The notes under the pieces: model-generated | What the model saw: the letters and a program-made list of their open reading frames with translations, nothing else | What the model was told of the DNA's origin: nothing | Database searches by the model: none | Part shown: in pieces, positions 32,389 to 40,630 of the stretch | Numbering within the stretch: the stretch's first letter is position 1 | Layout of the letters: each line of letters starts with the position of its first letter | Program-made: the position numbers and the translations under genes | DNA from: Actinomycetes bacterium | GTDB taxonomy: Bacteria > Actinomycetota > Acidimicrobiia > Acidimicrobiales > Microtrichaceae | DNA length: 58,246 nucleotides | Reading direction: 5' to 3' | Assembly: GCA_029782335.1 (NCBI GenBank) | Contig: JAKOVA010000173.1 | Location: forward strand, 1 to 58,246

Positions 32389-33915
32389 GTGACAGCCCCC
32401 GTCCTGCAGCGGGAACCGCCGGCGGGTGCGCGACCGTCCTTCCAGGAGATGTCGTCACGGGCGGTCGCCGCCGTGGCGCGGGACTGGTGGCCGACGGGAT
32501 GGTTCGTACTCGGTCTGGTTGCCGGGTCGCGGGCGCTGTCGGACAACAGCTTTCTCACCCATCTCGCGACCGGCCGGCTGATTCTCGACGGCCGCGTACC
32601 GCACGCCGACCCCTACACGTTCACCTCGGCAGGCCAGCCCTGGGTGGTGCAGTCATGGCTCTATTCGGTGAGTGTCGCCGCGCTGGAGCGTCTGGCGGGT
32701 GCGTGGTCGATCCGCCTCGCCGTCGGTGTCGTCGTCGGAGCGCTCGTTTCGTTGCTGTGGCGACTCGCTCGCGACGCCGACTCGCTGGTCGGCCGTGTCG
32801 CGGTCACCTCGGGCGCGGTCGTGATCGGCCTCGACGCGTGGAACGAACGCCCCCAGAGCGTGGCGGTGCTGCTCGTTGCCCTGACGATGCTGGTGCTGCT
32901 CGAGCAGCGGAGCGTGTGGTGGCTCGCTCCGGTGTTCGGACTGTGGGTCAACCTCCACGGCTCGTGGCCGGTGGGTTTGATCGTGGTCGGCGGCCTCTCG
33001 CTGCGTGCCCTGATCGATCGTCGGCGCCTCGACTGGTCGGTGGTGTCAGCACCCGTGGTCGCCGCCTCCTCCGTGGTCTGCGGGGCGTTGTTGAGCCCGT
33101 ACGGATGGTCACTCGTCCGCTTTCCGCTCACGCTGTTGAGCCGTGGCGATGTGCTGCAGTACCTCGTCGAGTGGCGTCGCCCACAACTCGGTGACGTCGC
33201 TACCGTGGCGCTGATCTTGCAGGTCGCGCTCGCTGTCTGGGCGGTGTGGCGCCGCCGGGCGTGGGGGTGGGTGCCGCTGGTGGTGGTGATGCTGGCCCTC
33301 GCGGTTTCGGCCCGCCGCAACCTCCCCCTTGCATCGCTCGTCTTGGTACCGGTTGCCGCCTCGGCGTGGCGCCAGCCGGGTGCCCTGCGTGGCGCGCTCG
33401 CGCCCCCTCGACGGACGGTTGCCGCGGTGGTCCTGGCGGCGATCGTGATGCTCGGCGTGATCGTCGGTACCGCGCCGAGCGCCTATGACCTCGGTCCGTA
33501 TCCGGTAGCGGCGGTCGAGTGGCTGCAGTCCCGGAACCTGGTCGGTACTGCCCTCGACGGGAAGGTCACCCCTGCAGAGGGGCGGATCGCACATCCCGAC
33601 TACGTCGGCAACTTCCTCGAGTGGCGATTCGGCAGCGCGGCGGGCGCCTATCTCGACGACCGAGCGGAGCTGGCGAGCGAAGCGCTGATGGCGGGCTACG
33701 CCCAGGTGTTGCTCGGCGGCCGAGGTGACTGGAAGCGAATTCTCGAGCGAGACGCGATCGACGTTGTGGTGTGGCCGGAGGGGGAGTTCCTCGCCGATCG
33801 GCTCAGCGCGTCGACCCAATGGCGGGTCGCGCACCGATCGCGGGACGGCTCAGGAGTCGATTGGTTGGTCTTCTGTCGCAGGGAAAGCGTCGTCGCGTCG
33901 CGTTGCGGCATCTGA
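32389..33915 (+). CDS. Polytopic membrane protein, GT-C glycosyltransferase-like
   Basis: A 508-residue protein with about ten hydrophobic helices and a soluble C-terminal part of about 125 residues. The first loop reads THLATGRLILDGRVPHADP, then FTSAGQPWVVQSWL. This resembles the HLATGR...G.IP..DP(F/Y)S(F/Y)T..G.PWV...WL signature of a widespread family of uncharacterised membrane proteins related to GT-C glycosyltransferases. A later NLHGSWP also fits. The lead acidic residues of true GT-C enzymes are not certain. It starts 4 bases after tadC and so belongs to the same transcript, where it may modify secreted pilus components. Its last 66 bases overlap the convergent acyltransferase gene. 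Confidence 0.72.
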   Translation: MTAPVLQREPPAGARPSFQEMSSRAVAAVARDWWPTGWFVLGLVAGSRALSDNSFLTHLATGRLILDGRVPHADPYTFTSAGQPWVVQSWLYSVSVAALERLAGAWSIRLAVGVVVGALVSLLWRLARDADSLVGRVAVTSGAVVIGLDAWNERPQSVAVLLVALTMLVLLEQRSVWWLAPVFGLWVNLHGSWPVGLIVVGGLSLRALIDRRRLDWSVVSAPVVAASSVVCGALLSPYGWSLVRFPLTLLSRGDVLQYLVEWRRPQLGDVATVALILQVALAVWAVWRRRAWGWVPLVVVMLALAVSARRNLPLASLVLVPVAASAWRQPGALRGALAPPRRTVAAVVLAAIVMLGVIVGTAPSAYDLGPYPVAAVEWLQSRNLVGTALDGKVTPAEGRIAHPDYVGNFLEWRFGSAAGAYLDDRAELASEALMAGYAQVLLGGRGDWKRILERDAIDVVVWPEGEFLADRLSASTQWRVAHRSRDGSGVDWLVFCRRESVVASRCGI

Positions 33916-34698
33916 GGGTTGCGGCGGGGGAGCGGTGACGCATGCCGCGGGATCGAACGGTCGTTGCGGGGACTCGGAGCCCACGTCGATGAACGCACCA
34001 CCGAGCGCCCGGACCGCCGCCTCGATCCGGCGGTTGAACGCCCGGGCGTCCTCATCCTCACCGCAGCGCAACGGCGTGCCGAATCGCACGCGAACCGGAT
34101 GGCGGCGAGGGAGAACCCGGCCCTTCGGGAGGACGTCGGCGGTACCCGAGAGGTGGACCGGCACCACGTCCACCGTCGCTCGCCGGGCGATCCACGCCGC
34201 ACCCGGCTTGAACGTCGCCATCTCCTCGGGATGGGCGCTGCGACCGCCCTCGGGATAGATCAGCAGCGAGTGCCCGTCGCCGAGCAGCTCGTGACAGAGC
34301 TCGAGTGTCGTCCGGTTCACCTTGGAGCGGTCAACGGGGATCGCACCGATGCACGCCGTCGAGAACAGGGCGGTGAAGCGGTTCGTGAAGAAGTAGTCGG
34401 CGGCCGCAGCGACGACGAGGCGGCGCCGGAGTCGCTCGGGCAGCGTCGTCATGAGCACCATGGTGTCGCTGTGACTCGTGTGGTTCGCCACGAAGACCAC
34501 CGGGTGCTCATCGGCCACGCCCGCGAGGTCGTCGAGGACGGAACGACCCTCCACGGTGGTGGGAGCGAAGAGCGCTCGGAGTACGCGGAGGGCGCCCCGC
34601 GCGTACAACGCTCGTGCCCAGGTCGCCGGAGCACGTCGCGCCCACGGCAGCGCGACGCCGTGGGTGCGCATGGTGAGGGGGGTGGGAGTCTGCGACAT
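33850..34698 (-). CDS. 1-acyl-sn-glycerol-3-phosphate acyltransferase family (PlsC-like)
   Basis: A 282-residue acyltransferase of phospholipid synthesis. The catalytic NHTSHSD (Hx4D motif, about residues 72-78) is present, and block III reads LLIYPEGGRS (about 146-155). Between them VDRSKVN and GAIPVDR match the family's block II. A C-terminal extension of about 50 residues is Pro/Asp-rich and not conserved. The substrate could be lysophosphatidate or another acyl acceptor. The ATG at 34698 is preceded at 9 bases by TAGGCT, a leaderless-type -10 box. The 3' end overlaps the Tad-linked membrane protein gene by 66 bases tail to tail. Confidence 0.87.
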   Translation of the reverse strand: MSQTPTPLTMRTHGVALPWARRAPATWARALYARGALRVLRALFAPTTVEGRSVLDDLAGVADEHPVVFVANHTSHSDTMVLMTTLPERLRRRLVVAAAADYFFTNRFTALFSTACIGAIPVDRSKVNRTTLELCHELLGDGHSLLIYPEGGRSAHPEEMATFKPGAAWIARRATVDVVPVHLSGTADVLPKGRVLPRRHPVRVRFGTPLRCGEDEDARAFNRRIEAAVRALGGAFIDVGSESPQRPFDPAACVTAPPPQPSDAATRRDDAFPATEDQPIDS

Positions 34699-34707
34699 CG
34701 TCCGGCG

Positions 34708-34713
34708 AGCCTA
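34708..34713 (-). promoter_or_regulatory. -10 hexamer TAGGCT, leaderless type
   Basis: On the minus strand TAGGCT ends 9 bases before the ATG at 34698. It overlaps the last codon of the upstream MFS gene. Confidence 0.45.
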
Positions 34714-36018
34714 CGGTTCGAGCATGAGCACGTCGGGCGGCATGACAGGGCCGTCATCGTCTGCGATCCGCAGGTCGGCGTAGAACACCAGCGCGAACGC
34801 CACGATGGCGCCGAAGAGAAACACCCAGGTGAGACCGACAAGGTCGATGATCGGGCCGCCGACGAGGCTTCCAACCGGTACCAGCCCTGCCCATCCGAGC
34901 ATCCACAGGCCCATGACTCGGCCGCGGACCTCGTCATCGACCCGTTCCTGAAGGATCGTCGAGAGTGATGTGATGACGACGAAGTAGCACCAACCGGTGA
35001 CGAAGGCAGCCACGTACGCGGGGCCGGGTGAGGTTTGGAAGGAAAACACCGCGAGGGCGACCGCGAATCCGCCGAGGCCGAGCCGGGTCATCAGCGGTCG
35101 TGAGCGGTTCGCAAGGATCGTTCCCACCGAAATCGCACCGACCGCTGCCCCGAACCCGAAGCAGGAAAAGACGATCGTGAATGTGCGTGAGGTGCCGTGG
35201 AGGTTGCGGATCGCGAACGGGTGCATCTGATAGATGAAGACCAGCGAGCACAGCGAATAGACCGACACCGTCACCAGGACCCGCGACAGGATCGGATCCG
35301 CTCGGGCCGCGGCGATGCCGGATCGGAAGCGTGCCAGCGGGCGTTCCTGTTGCGCGGTGGGCTTCGAGTCGAACTCGACGAGTGCGACGGAGGCGATCAC
35401 GAAGAGATACGTGAGACCGTTGACCGCGAAGATCGTCGCGGGATGGTCGACGCCGATGAGCAGGCCCGCGATGAGGGGGCCGATGACCCGCGAGGTGTTC
35501 ATCTGCGCTGAGTTGAGCGAGATGGCCGGGCCGAGATCGCCGCGCCCGACGAGGGCGGGCAGGGTGGCCTGGGACGCGGGGGCGTTGATCGCACCCGCGA
35601 CCCCGATCACGAACACCAGCGCGACGAGGGTGATTTCGTCGGGCCGATCGCCGACCGACTGCCACGCGAGCAATCCCGAGAAGACCGCCTGAAACGCCGC
35701 GCAGGTGATCATGGTCCGCTTCCGGTCGTAGGTGTCCGCGACGACGCCGGCGATGGGGGACAACAGCAGCGTTGGGCCGAGCTGCGCAAAGGTGACGAGG
35801 CCGATGAACCATGCCTTGCCGGTGAGTTGGTCGGCGAGCGCGCCCAGGGTGAAGTTCTGCATCCACGTACCGATGTTGGATGCGAAGGTGCCGAGGAAGA
35901 TCCAGCGGAACGCGTGGCTCGAGAGCGCCGAGGCAGCCGTTCCCGGCGTAAAGCGCCTCGCAGCGGTTCCCTCCGGTCGGAGCTCGGGGGTTGACGATGC
36001 CGAACCCTGCGAGGTCAT
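34711..36018 (-). CDS. MFS transporter, EntS/DHA3-like
   Basis: A 435-residue major facilitator with about 12 membrane helices, related to the MFS_3/EntS group of drug or siderophore exporters. The N-half has FLGTFASNIGTWMQNFTLGAL (helix 1) and the loop signature GVVADTYDRKR (about 80-90), the usual G-x-x-x-D-(R/K)-x-G-R-(K/R) region between helices 2 and 3. Helix 4/5 has AINAPASQATLPALVGRGDL, a typical feature of this group. The substrate is unknown. The start was placed at ATG 36018, not 36039, because a TAGAGT -10 box lies at 36035-36030, between the two candidates. Confidence 0.88.
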   Translation of the reverse strand: MTSQGSASSTPELRPEGTAARRFTPGTAASALSSHAFRWIFLGTFASNIGTWMQNFTLGALADQLTGKAWFIGLVTFAQLGPTLLLSPIAGVVADTYDRKRTMITCAAFQAVFSGLLAWQSVGDRPDEITLVALVFVIGVAGAINAPASQATLPALVGRGDLGPAISLNSAQMNTSRVIGPLIAGLLIGVDHPATIFAVNGLTYLFVIASVALVEFDSKPTAQQERPLARFRSGIAAARADPILSRVLVTVSVYSLCSLVFIYQMHPFAIRNLHGTSRTFTIVFSCFGFGAAVGAISVGTILANRSRPLMTRLGLGGFAVALAVFSFQTSPGPAYVAAFVTGWCYFVVITSLSTILQERVDDEVRGRVMGLWMLGWAGLVPVGSLVGGPIIDLVGLTWVFLFGAIVAFALVFYADLRIADDDGPVMPPDVLMLEP

Positions 36019-36029
36019 GGTGCGTGCGA

Positions 36030-36035
36030 ACTCTA
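36030..36035 (-). promoter_or_regulatory. -10 hexamer TAGAGT for the MFS gene
   Basis: TAGAGT on the minus strand ends 11 bases before ATG 36018. It faces the divergent TACAGT at 36066-36071 across 30 bases. Confidence 0.4.
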
Positions 36036-36065
36036 GCAAGCTCGTCCGCTGTGCCCGTTCTCAGC

Positions 36066-36071
36066 TACAGT
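36066..36071 (+). promoter_or_regulatory. -10 hexamer TACAGT, leaderless type
   Basis: TACAGT ends 7 bases before the GTG of the J-domain gene at 36079. Confidence 0.45.
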
Positions 36072-36078
36072 TCAGGGG

Positions 36079-36348
36079 GTGGGTGGGACCCCTGACGGCC
36101 GAAGTTGGTACCAGGTGATGGGGATTCCCGATCACGCGCCCGCGGCCGAGATTCGTGCTGCCTACATTCGGCTCGCCCGCACGCTGCATCCGGATCACCA
36201 TGCCGAGAGCCCACCCGCCGAACGCCGGATCGCCGAGCGTCGCATGCGTGAGGTGAACGCGGCGTGGGCGGTCCTGGGGAACGAGGAGTCGCGGCGCGCC
36301 TACGACATCCGGCTCGAGTCGGCGCGGCGGTACCAGACCTCGCTCTGA
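36079..36348 (+). CDS. Small J-domain (DnaJ-like) protein
   Basis: An 89-residue protein that is essentially a lone J domain. WYQVMGIPDHAPAAEIRAAYIRLA gives helices I and II, the HPD tripeptide that stimulates Hsp70 ATPase is at residues 37-39 (TLHPDHH), and REVNAAWAVLGNEESRRAYD gives helices III and IV. No zinc-finger or substrate-binding domain follows, so it is not a housekeeping DnaJ but a class C-type co-chaperone. It is divergent from the MFS gene and converges with terC. The GTG start is set by the upstream TACAGT. Confidence 0.85.
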   Translation: MGGTPDGRSWYQVMGIPDHAPAAEIRAAYIRLARTLHPDHHAESPPAERRIAERRMREVNAAWAVLGNEESRRAYDIRLESARRYQTSL

Positions 36349-36373
36349 GCCCCACGCGGGGACGTCGACTCCG

Positions 36374-37396
36374 TCAACGGTCGCTCGGTGAGAGCGCTCG
36401 CTGCTCCGAGCGGTCCTTCGCAATGGACGCGACGACCGTGACGAGCAGCACTCCGAGGATGACGCTGAGCGAGAGCCACGTCGGCATGTGCAGTTCGAAG
36501 GGCTTGCCGACCAGCAGCATCTTGATCCCGACGAAGGCGAGGATGACCCCGAGGCCGAGATTCAGGTACCGGAACTTCCCCTGCATCCCGCCGAGCAGGA
36601 AGTACAACGACCGCAGCCCGAGGATGGCGAACGCGTTCGACGCGAACACGATGAACGGCTCACGGCTCACGGCGAGGATCGCGGGCACCGAGTCGACGGC
36701 GAACACGATGTCGGTCGCCTCGATGAGGATCAGCACCGCGAACAGCGGCGTCGCCATGCGCTTCGCACCCTCGTGGGTGAAGAGCTTCTGCCCGTCGAAG
36801 CGCTGGGTGGTGGGGACGACGCGGCGGACCAGTCGCATCGCGAGGTTGTTGTTGTAGTCGACCTGCTTGTCCTCGTCGTGTCGGGCGATCTTGACCGCCG
36901 TATAGAGGAGGAAGAGCCCGAACACGTATAGGACCCAGTCGAATCGTTCGATGAGCGACACCCCGGCGAAGATGAAGACACCGCGGAGCACGAGCGCGCC
37001 GAAGATCCCCCAGAACAGCACCCGGAACTGGTACTCGCGGGGGACCGCGAAGAACGAGAAGATGACGGCCCACACGAAGACGTTGTCGATCGAGAGGCTC
37101 TTTTCGATCAGGAAGCCGGCGTAGTACTCGGCGCCGGCTTGGCCGCCCTGCCATGCGATCAGGATGAGGCCGAAGATCAGCCCGATCGAGATCCACACCG
37201 CGGACTCGATTGCCGCTTCTTTGATGGTGATGACGTGCGCGGTGCGATGCACCGCCAACAAGTCGACGATCAGCATGACGACGATCGCGGCGAGCAGCGC
37301 GACCCATGCCCACCACTGGATGTCGAGGTCGGCGAATCGTTCGCTGGAACTCGACGTGGAGGATGCGACGGATGTGATGAGCGAGGCGGTGAGCAC
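36374..37396 (-). CDS. TerC family membrane protein (Alx-like)
   Basis: A 340-residue integral membrane protein with about nine helices. Conserved TerC acidic motifs are present: SLSIDNVFVWAVIF (about residues 105-118) and EATDIVFAVDSVPAILAVS (about 212-230), with paired Asp residues in membrane helices expected to bind a metal ion. A cytoplasmic loop HDEDKQVDYNNN lies between the halves. Family members are linked to tellurite resistance and, for Alx/MntY types, to manganese export. The latter fits the motifs but is not shown here. The GTG at 37396 has AAGGAG 8 bases upstream. I looked for a manganese (yybP-ykoY) riboswitch in the leader and found none. Confidence 0.9.
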   Translation of the reverse strand: MLTASLITSVASSTSSSSERFADLDIQWWAWVALLAAIVVMLIVDLLAVHRTAHVITIKEAAIESAVWISIGLIFGLILIAWQGGQAGAEYYAGFLIEKSLSIDNVFVWAVIFSFFAVPREYQFRVLFWGIFGALVLRGVFIFAGVSLIERFDWVLYVFGLFLLYTAVKIARHDEDKQVDYNNNLAMRLVRRVVPTTQRFDGQKLFTHEGAKRMATPLFAVLILIEATDIVFAVDSVPAILAVSREPFIVFASNAFAILGLRSLYFLLGGMQGKFRYLNLGLGVILAFVGIKMLLVGKPFELHMPTWLSLSVILGVLLVTVVASIAKDRSEQRALSPSDR

Positions 37397-37456
37397 GGAG
37401 CGTTCTCCTTGGTGACGCGGGGCGGGACGCCGCCGCGATCGGACGATGGACCTACG

Positions 37457-37798
37457 TCAGATTCCGAGGAGGGGCGGCCCCCGGCGAGGTCGATGGCGAC
37501 CGTTCGGGTGCCGGATCGCGTCGGCGGGCGAGCAGCGGAGTCGGTGCAGCGTGCTGAGGGTGGCAGCCGCCAGCGCCACGGTCATGGCCGCAGCGATGCG
37601 CGGGACGGCGTTCACGGTCCGACGGGAGGCGACGGTGCGCGTACGCGGCGCACTGGGTGCCGAGAACGGCTCGGGAGCGTCGGTCGTGACCGCGGGCACC
37701 GTCGACGGCGAGACGTCGACACCGAACTGTCCGCCCGCGCCGAACGCCACGACGAGCGCCACCGTGGCGAGAAGGAGGAGGGTTCGGCTGCCGGTCAT
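37457..37798 (-). CDS. Small membrane-associated protein of unknown function
   Basis: A 113-residue predicted protein with an N-terminal hydrophobic segment (LLLLATVALVVAFGAG, about 7-22), a Pro/Ser/Thr-rich stretch, a second hydrophobic segment (IAAAMTVALAAATLSTLH) and a basic tail ending near RRGPPLLGI. I recognise no family. Support for it being real is modest: a plausible -10 box (TAGGCT) lies 22 bases before the ATG, it has a typical export-like N-terminus, and there is no better gene in this interval. It lies upstream of terC on the same strand with a 60-base gap. Confidence 0.45.
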   Translation of the reverse strand: MTGSRTLLLLATVALVVAFGAGGQFGVDVSPSTVPAVTTDAPEPFSAPSAPRTRTVASRRTVNAVPRIAAAMTVALAAATLSTLHRLRCSPADAIRHPNGRHRPRRGPPLLGI

Positions 37799-37820
37799 CG
37801 TGGGTCGGGGTGGATCGGTG

Positions 37821-37826
37821 AGCCTA
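37821..37826 (-). promoter_or_regulatory. -10 hexamer TAGGCT
   Basis: Minus-strand TAGGCT lies 22 bases upstream of the ATG at 37798. It is the only promoter-like element before the small membrane protein gene. Confidence 0.35.
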
Positions 37827-37890
37827 GCCGTGGGGTCACGCCCGACGGGTTCAGGGCCTCAGCCGTTCGCAGGCCCGCCGTACCCGGCGC

Positions 37891-37896
37891 TACAGT
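37891..37896 (+). promoter_or_regulatory. -10 hexamer TACAGT for tRNA-Val
   Basis: TACAGT ends 10 bases before the first base of the mature tRNA, a suitable distance for transcription to begin a few bases upstream of it. Confidence 0.4.
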
Positions 37897-37906
37897 CGCC
37901 CGCTCC

Positions 37907-37980
37907 GGGCGATTAGCTCAGTTGGTTAGAGCGCTGCCTTCACACGGCAGAGGTCGGCAGTTCGAGTCTGCCATCGCCCA
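37907..37980 (+). tRNA. tRNA-Val (anticodon CAC)
   Basis: A 74-base cloverleaf folds without mismatch. The acceptor is GGGCGAT with ATCGCCC plus discriminator A, the D stem is GCTC/GAGC, the anticodon stem is CTGCC/GGCAG with loop TTCACAC, and the T stem is GGCAG/CTGCC with loop TTCGAGT. The anticodon CAC reads GTG, which is valine. The CCA end is not encoded. No flanking repeat of the 3' end was seen, so there is no sign of an integrated element here. Confidence 0.97.
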
Positions 37981-38038
37981 CGGTTCGTGCCGCCCGAAGA
38001 CACGCGGTAGCGCGGAGGCTTGCGGTGCGAGACGACCC

Positions 38039-39394
38039 TCAGAAGGGGAGCAGGTCGGCTTGGAGCGATCGCAGCTCATCGAAGATTGCGCGACACGCGG
38101 CCGGATCCGCCGGTGAGTTCGGGTCTTCGAGCAGCGCTTGGAACGCGAGGTCGGGGTTCGCGGTCAGCGCGGATTCGACGATGAGGTCTTGGAGTTGCGT
38201 CTGAGTGCGGATCCAACCGGCAAGGGGCTCACCGAGTGGCGCCATCGTCTCGGGGTGGACGCCGTCACCGTCGACGAGGGCGCCGACCTCCACGATCGCC
38301 CCCTCCTCGACGTCGGGCAGAAAACCACGGTTGGGCACGTTGACCGCCATGATTCGGGTCGGGGTGTCGGTCCACATCGCGGCGACGATAGGTATGACCT
38401 CTTCGGAGGAATGACCCATCGCGCCGAGGGGCAGCGGGAGTCGCGTCGTCGCCGCCCACGTGGCTGCCCGCTCAGCCTTGACCATCACCGGCTCGTGGAA
38501 ATCGATCGGAGTGGGATGCCAATCGGCCACATCGAGCGCGAAGGGCAGGTACTCGCCGATATGGCTGTCGACTGAGCACGGCACCAGCCCGTAGGTGCGG
38601 ATCAGGTGGACGACCAGCGGCGAGTAGCCGAACTCGAGCAGGCCGGCGCCCGCCAGGTTGTGCTCGATGAGCTTCGCGACCCGCAGGGTCCGAGGCGAGT
38701 AGTCGTAGAAGGGCTTGGAGAAGTGGCGGCGGACCTTCTCGAGGAGGTCTTCGCCGGTGCGGCGATCACGCATCTCGGTGAAGAACGTGAAGTGGTTGAT
38801 CCCAGACGCTTTGGCCTCGATCTCGGCGCGGGGCACACGAATCCGGCGGGCGAGGCGGTTGATACCGAGCGGCATCTCATGACACATGCCGACGTTGCGG
38901 ATCTTCGTCGCGCGGTTGATGGCGAGGGTCACCCGGCTCATCGGGTTGGACAGGTTGATCAGGAAGGCGTCGGGGCTGTACTTCGAGATAGACGCACAGA
39001 TGCTCAGCGTGTTGTTGATCGAACGCAGCGAGTGGAACACCGCGCCGGGGCCGCCGTTCTCGCCGGTGATCTGCCGGGCACCGTGGGCATTGGGGATCGT
39101 GTAGTCCTCGCGCCAGTGCCGGAAGCGACCGAACTCGGCGCTGCTCAACACGAAGTCGGCGCCATCGAGCGCCGGGCCCGGTTCGGTGTGGCGGTCGATC
39201 ACGAGCGGCGCCCCGGCTGCGGCGTTGAGCTTGGCCGCGAACGCGTAGGCGCGGTCGAGGCGCTCGGAGTTGACGTCGTGCAGGACGAGGCGGCTCCCCC
39301 GCAGTTCGGGCGTGTGCACGACGTCGTTGACCATCGTCGGTCCGAACGACATGCCACCCGCCCCGATGAGGGTGATTTTCGGGCCGTCGGTCAT
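38039..39394 (-). CDS. Glycoside hydrolase family 4 (alpha-galactosidase/alpha-glucosidase type)
   Basis: A 451-residue enzyme of the unusual NAD- and Mn-dependent GH4 family, which oxidises the sugar at C3 and cleaves by elimination. The Rossmann dinucleotide motif is ITLIGAGGMSFG (about residues 7-18). The metal-binding Cys (NVGMCHEMP, about 170) and His (SGINHFTFF, about 200) are both present. Asn in LINLSNPM also fits. Members act on alpha- or beta-glycosides, phosphorylated or not; the CHE/NHF wording resembles alpha-galactosidase/alpha-glucuronidase-type members, but specificity is not certain. The ATG at 39394 overlaps the stop of the oxidase gene by 4 bases. Confidence 0.9.
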   Translation of the reverse strand: MTDGPKITLIGAGGMSFGPTMVNDVVHTPELRGSRLVLHDVNSERLDRAYAFAAKLNAAAGAPLVIDRHTEPGPALDGADFVLSSAEFGRFRHWREDYTIPNAHGARQITGENGGPGAVFHSLRSINNTLSICASISKYSPDAFLINLSNPMSRVTLAINRATKIRNVGMCHEMPLGINRLARRIRVPRAEIEAKASGINHFTFFTEMRDRRTGEDLLEKVRRHFSKPFYDYSPRTLRVAKLIEHNLAGAGLLEFGYSPLVVHLIRTYGLVPCSVDSHIGEYLPFALDVADWHPTPIDFHEPVMVKAERAATWAATTRLPLPLGAMGHSSEEVIPIVAAMWTDTPTRIMAVNVPNRGFLPDVEEGAIVEVGALVDGDGVHPETMAPLGEPLAGWIRTQTQLQDLIVESALTANPDLAFQALLEDPNSPADPAACRAIFDELRSLQADLLPF

Positions 39395-40617
39395 GAGTTG
39401 CCCCTCTCCGCGTCGCTGCTGCGCCGGTCGTTGCGGTCGCGACGTGCCGCTGCGGCGTCGACGAGGGCCGATGGGCCGAGGTCACCGACCCGGGGACACC
39501 CGGTGAGCGAAAGCGCGACGGCCATCTCGTTGCGAAGGATCTGCAGGATGTGCGCGACGCCGGCTTCGCCGCCACCGGCCACCGCGTACGCCCACGCTCG
39601 ACCGATGAGACAACCGTCCGCCCCGAGCGCGAGCAACTTCACGACGTCGAGACCACTGCGGACACCGCCGTCGACCAACACCGTCGCTCGCCCGCCAATG
39701 GCCTCGACGACCGCCGGAAGCGCAGCGGTCGTCGAGGGGGTGTCGTCGAGTTGCCGGCCACCGTGGTTCGACACGACGACCCCATCGGCACCGTGTTCGA
39801 CCGCCAAGCGGGCGTCGTCGGCGTCGAGGACGCCTTTGAGCACGAGCTTGCCCTTCCAGTGCTGCCGAACCCATTCGAGGTCGTCCCAGGTGACCGACGG
39901 GTCGAACTGCGCATCGACCCACTCCTTGAACGAGTCGGGGCTGCTCCCCCCGGGAACCGCCTTCTCGAGGTTGCCGAACGTGTGGGGCTTGCCGCCGATC
40001 GCGACGTCCCGCACCCACTGCACATGGCGGACCAGATCGATGCCTCGGCGCAGCTTGGCCCCGAGACTCAGATCGCCGGAGAGCCCGTTGCGCACGTCGC
40101 GGTAGCGGGCACCGACGACGGGCAGGTCCACCGTGAGGACCAACACCGGACACCCAGCCGCTGTCGCACGCGCCAGCAGGTCTTCGGTATAGCCACGGTC
40201 GCGCATGACATAGAGCTGGAACCACAGCGGCCGTGACGTTGCGGCGGCGACCTCTTCGATGCCACAGATCGAGACGGTCGACTCGCAGAAGCTCACGCCG
40301 GCCGCCTCGGCGGCTCGGGCGGCTGCCACCTCGGCACGTCGGGCGAACATCCCGCCGAGCCCGACCGGCGCCAAGGCGACGGGCATCGAGAAATCACACC
40401 CGAGGATCGTCGTGGTCAGATCCAAGTCGGCGACATCGCGAAGGACCCGTTGTCGCAGTTCGAGCGAACGCAGGTCGTCGGAGTTGGCCCGCATCGTGGC
40501 CTCCTCGTAGGCGCCGCCGTCGATGTAGTCGAACAGCTGACGTGGGAGGCGCCGGCGGGCCAGTTCCCGATAGTCGCGGATGGATGCCGGCGCGAGACCG
40601 AGTGGACGATCGCTCAC
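39391..40617 (-). CDS. FMN-dependent 2-hydroxy-acid oxidase/dehydrogenase (LldD family)
   Basis: A 408-residue (beta/alpha)8-barrel flavoenzyme that oxidises an L-2-hydroxy acid such as lactate or glycolate to the keto acid. Features include FDYIDGGAYEE near the N-terminus, the FMN-contact MPVALAPVGLGGM (about 80-92), LWFQLYVMRDR (about 132-142), catalytic His and Arg in SNHGGRQLD (about 283-291) and phosphate-binding VDGGVRSGLDV and GADGCLIGRAW. It could be an L-lactate dehydrogenase, lactate 2-monooxygenase or glycolate oxidase. It sits between a DUF2510 protein gene (13-base gap) and the GH4 gene (4-base overlap), so the three are likely cotranscribed. Confidence 0.9.
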   Translation of the reverse strand: MSDRPLGLAPASIRDYRELARRRLPRQLFDYIDGGAYEEATMRANSDDLRSLELRQRVLRDVADLDLTTTILGCDFSMPVALAPVGLGGMFARRAEVAAARAAEAAGVSFCESTVSICGIEEVAAATSRPLWFQLYVMRDRGYTEDLLARATAAGCPVLVLTVDLPVVGARYRDVRNGLSGDLSLGAKLRRGIDLVRHVQWVRDVAIGGKPHTFGNLEKAVPGGSSPDSFKEWVDAQFDPSVTWDDLEWVRQHWKGKLVLKGVLDADDARLAVEHGADGVVVSNHGGRQLDDTPSTTAALPAVVEAIGGRATVLVDGGVRSGLDVVKLLALGADGCLIGRAWAYAVAGGGEAGVAHILQILRNEMAVALSLTGCPRVGDLGPSALVDAAAARRDRNDRRSSDAERGNS

Positions 40618-40630
40618 ACGTCGAGCGTAC

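Noticed and set aside
37397-37456. Manganese (yybP-ykoY) riboswitch ahead of the TerC gene
   Set aside because: The leader is short and lacks the conserved GGGGAGTAG and CCNNGC-type elements of that aptamer.
37907-38038. Integration site at tRNA-Val
   Set aside because: No integrase and no second copy of the tRNA 3' end were seen in the window.
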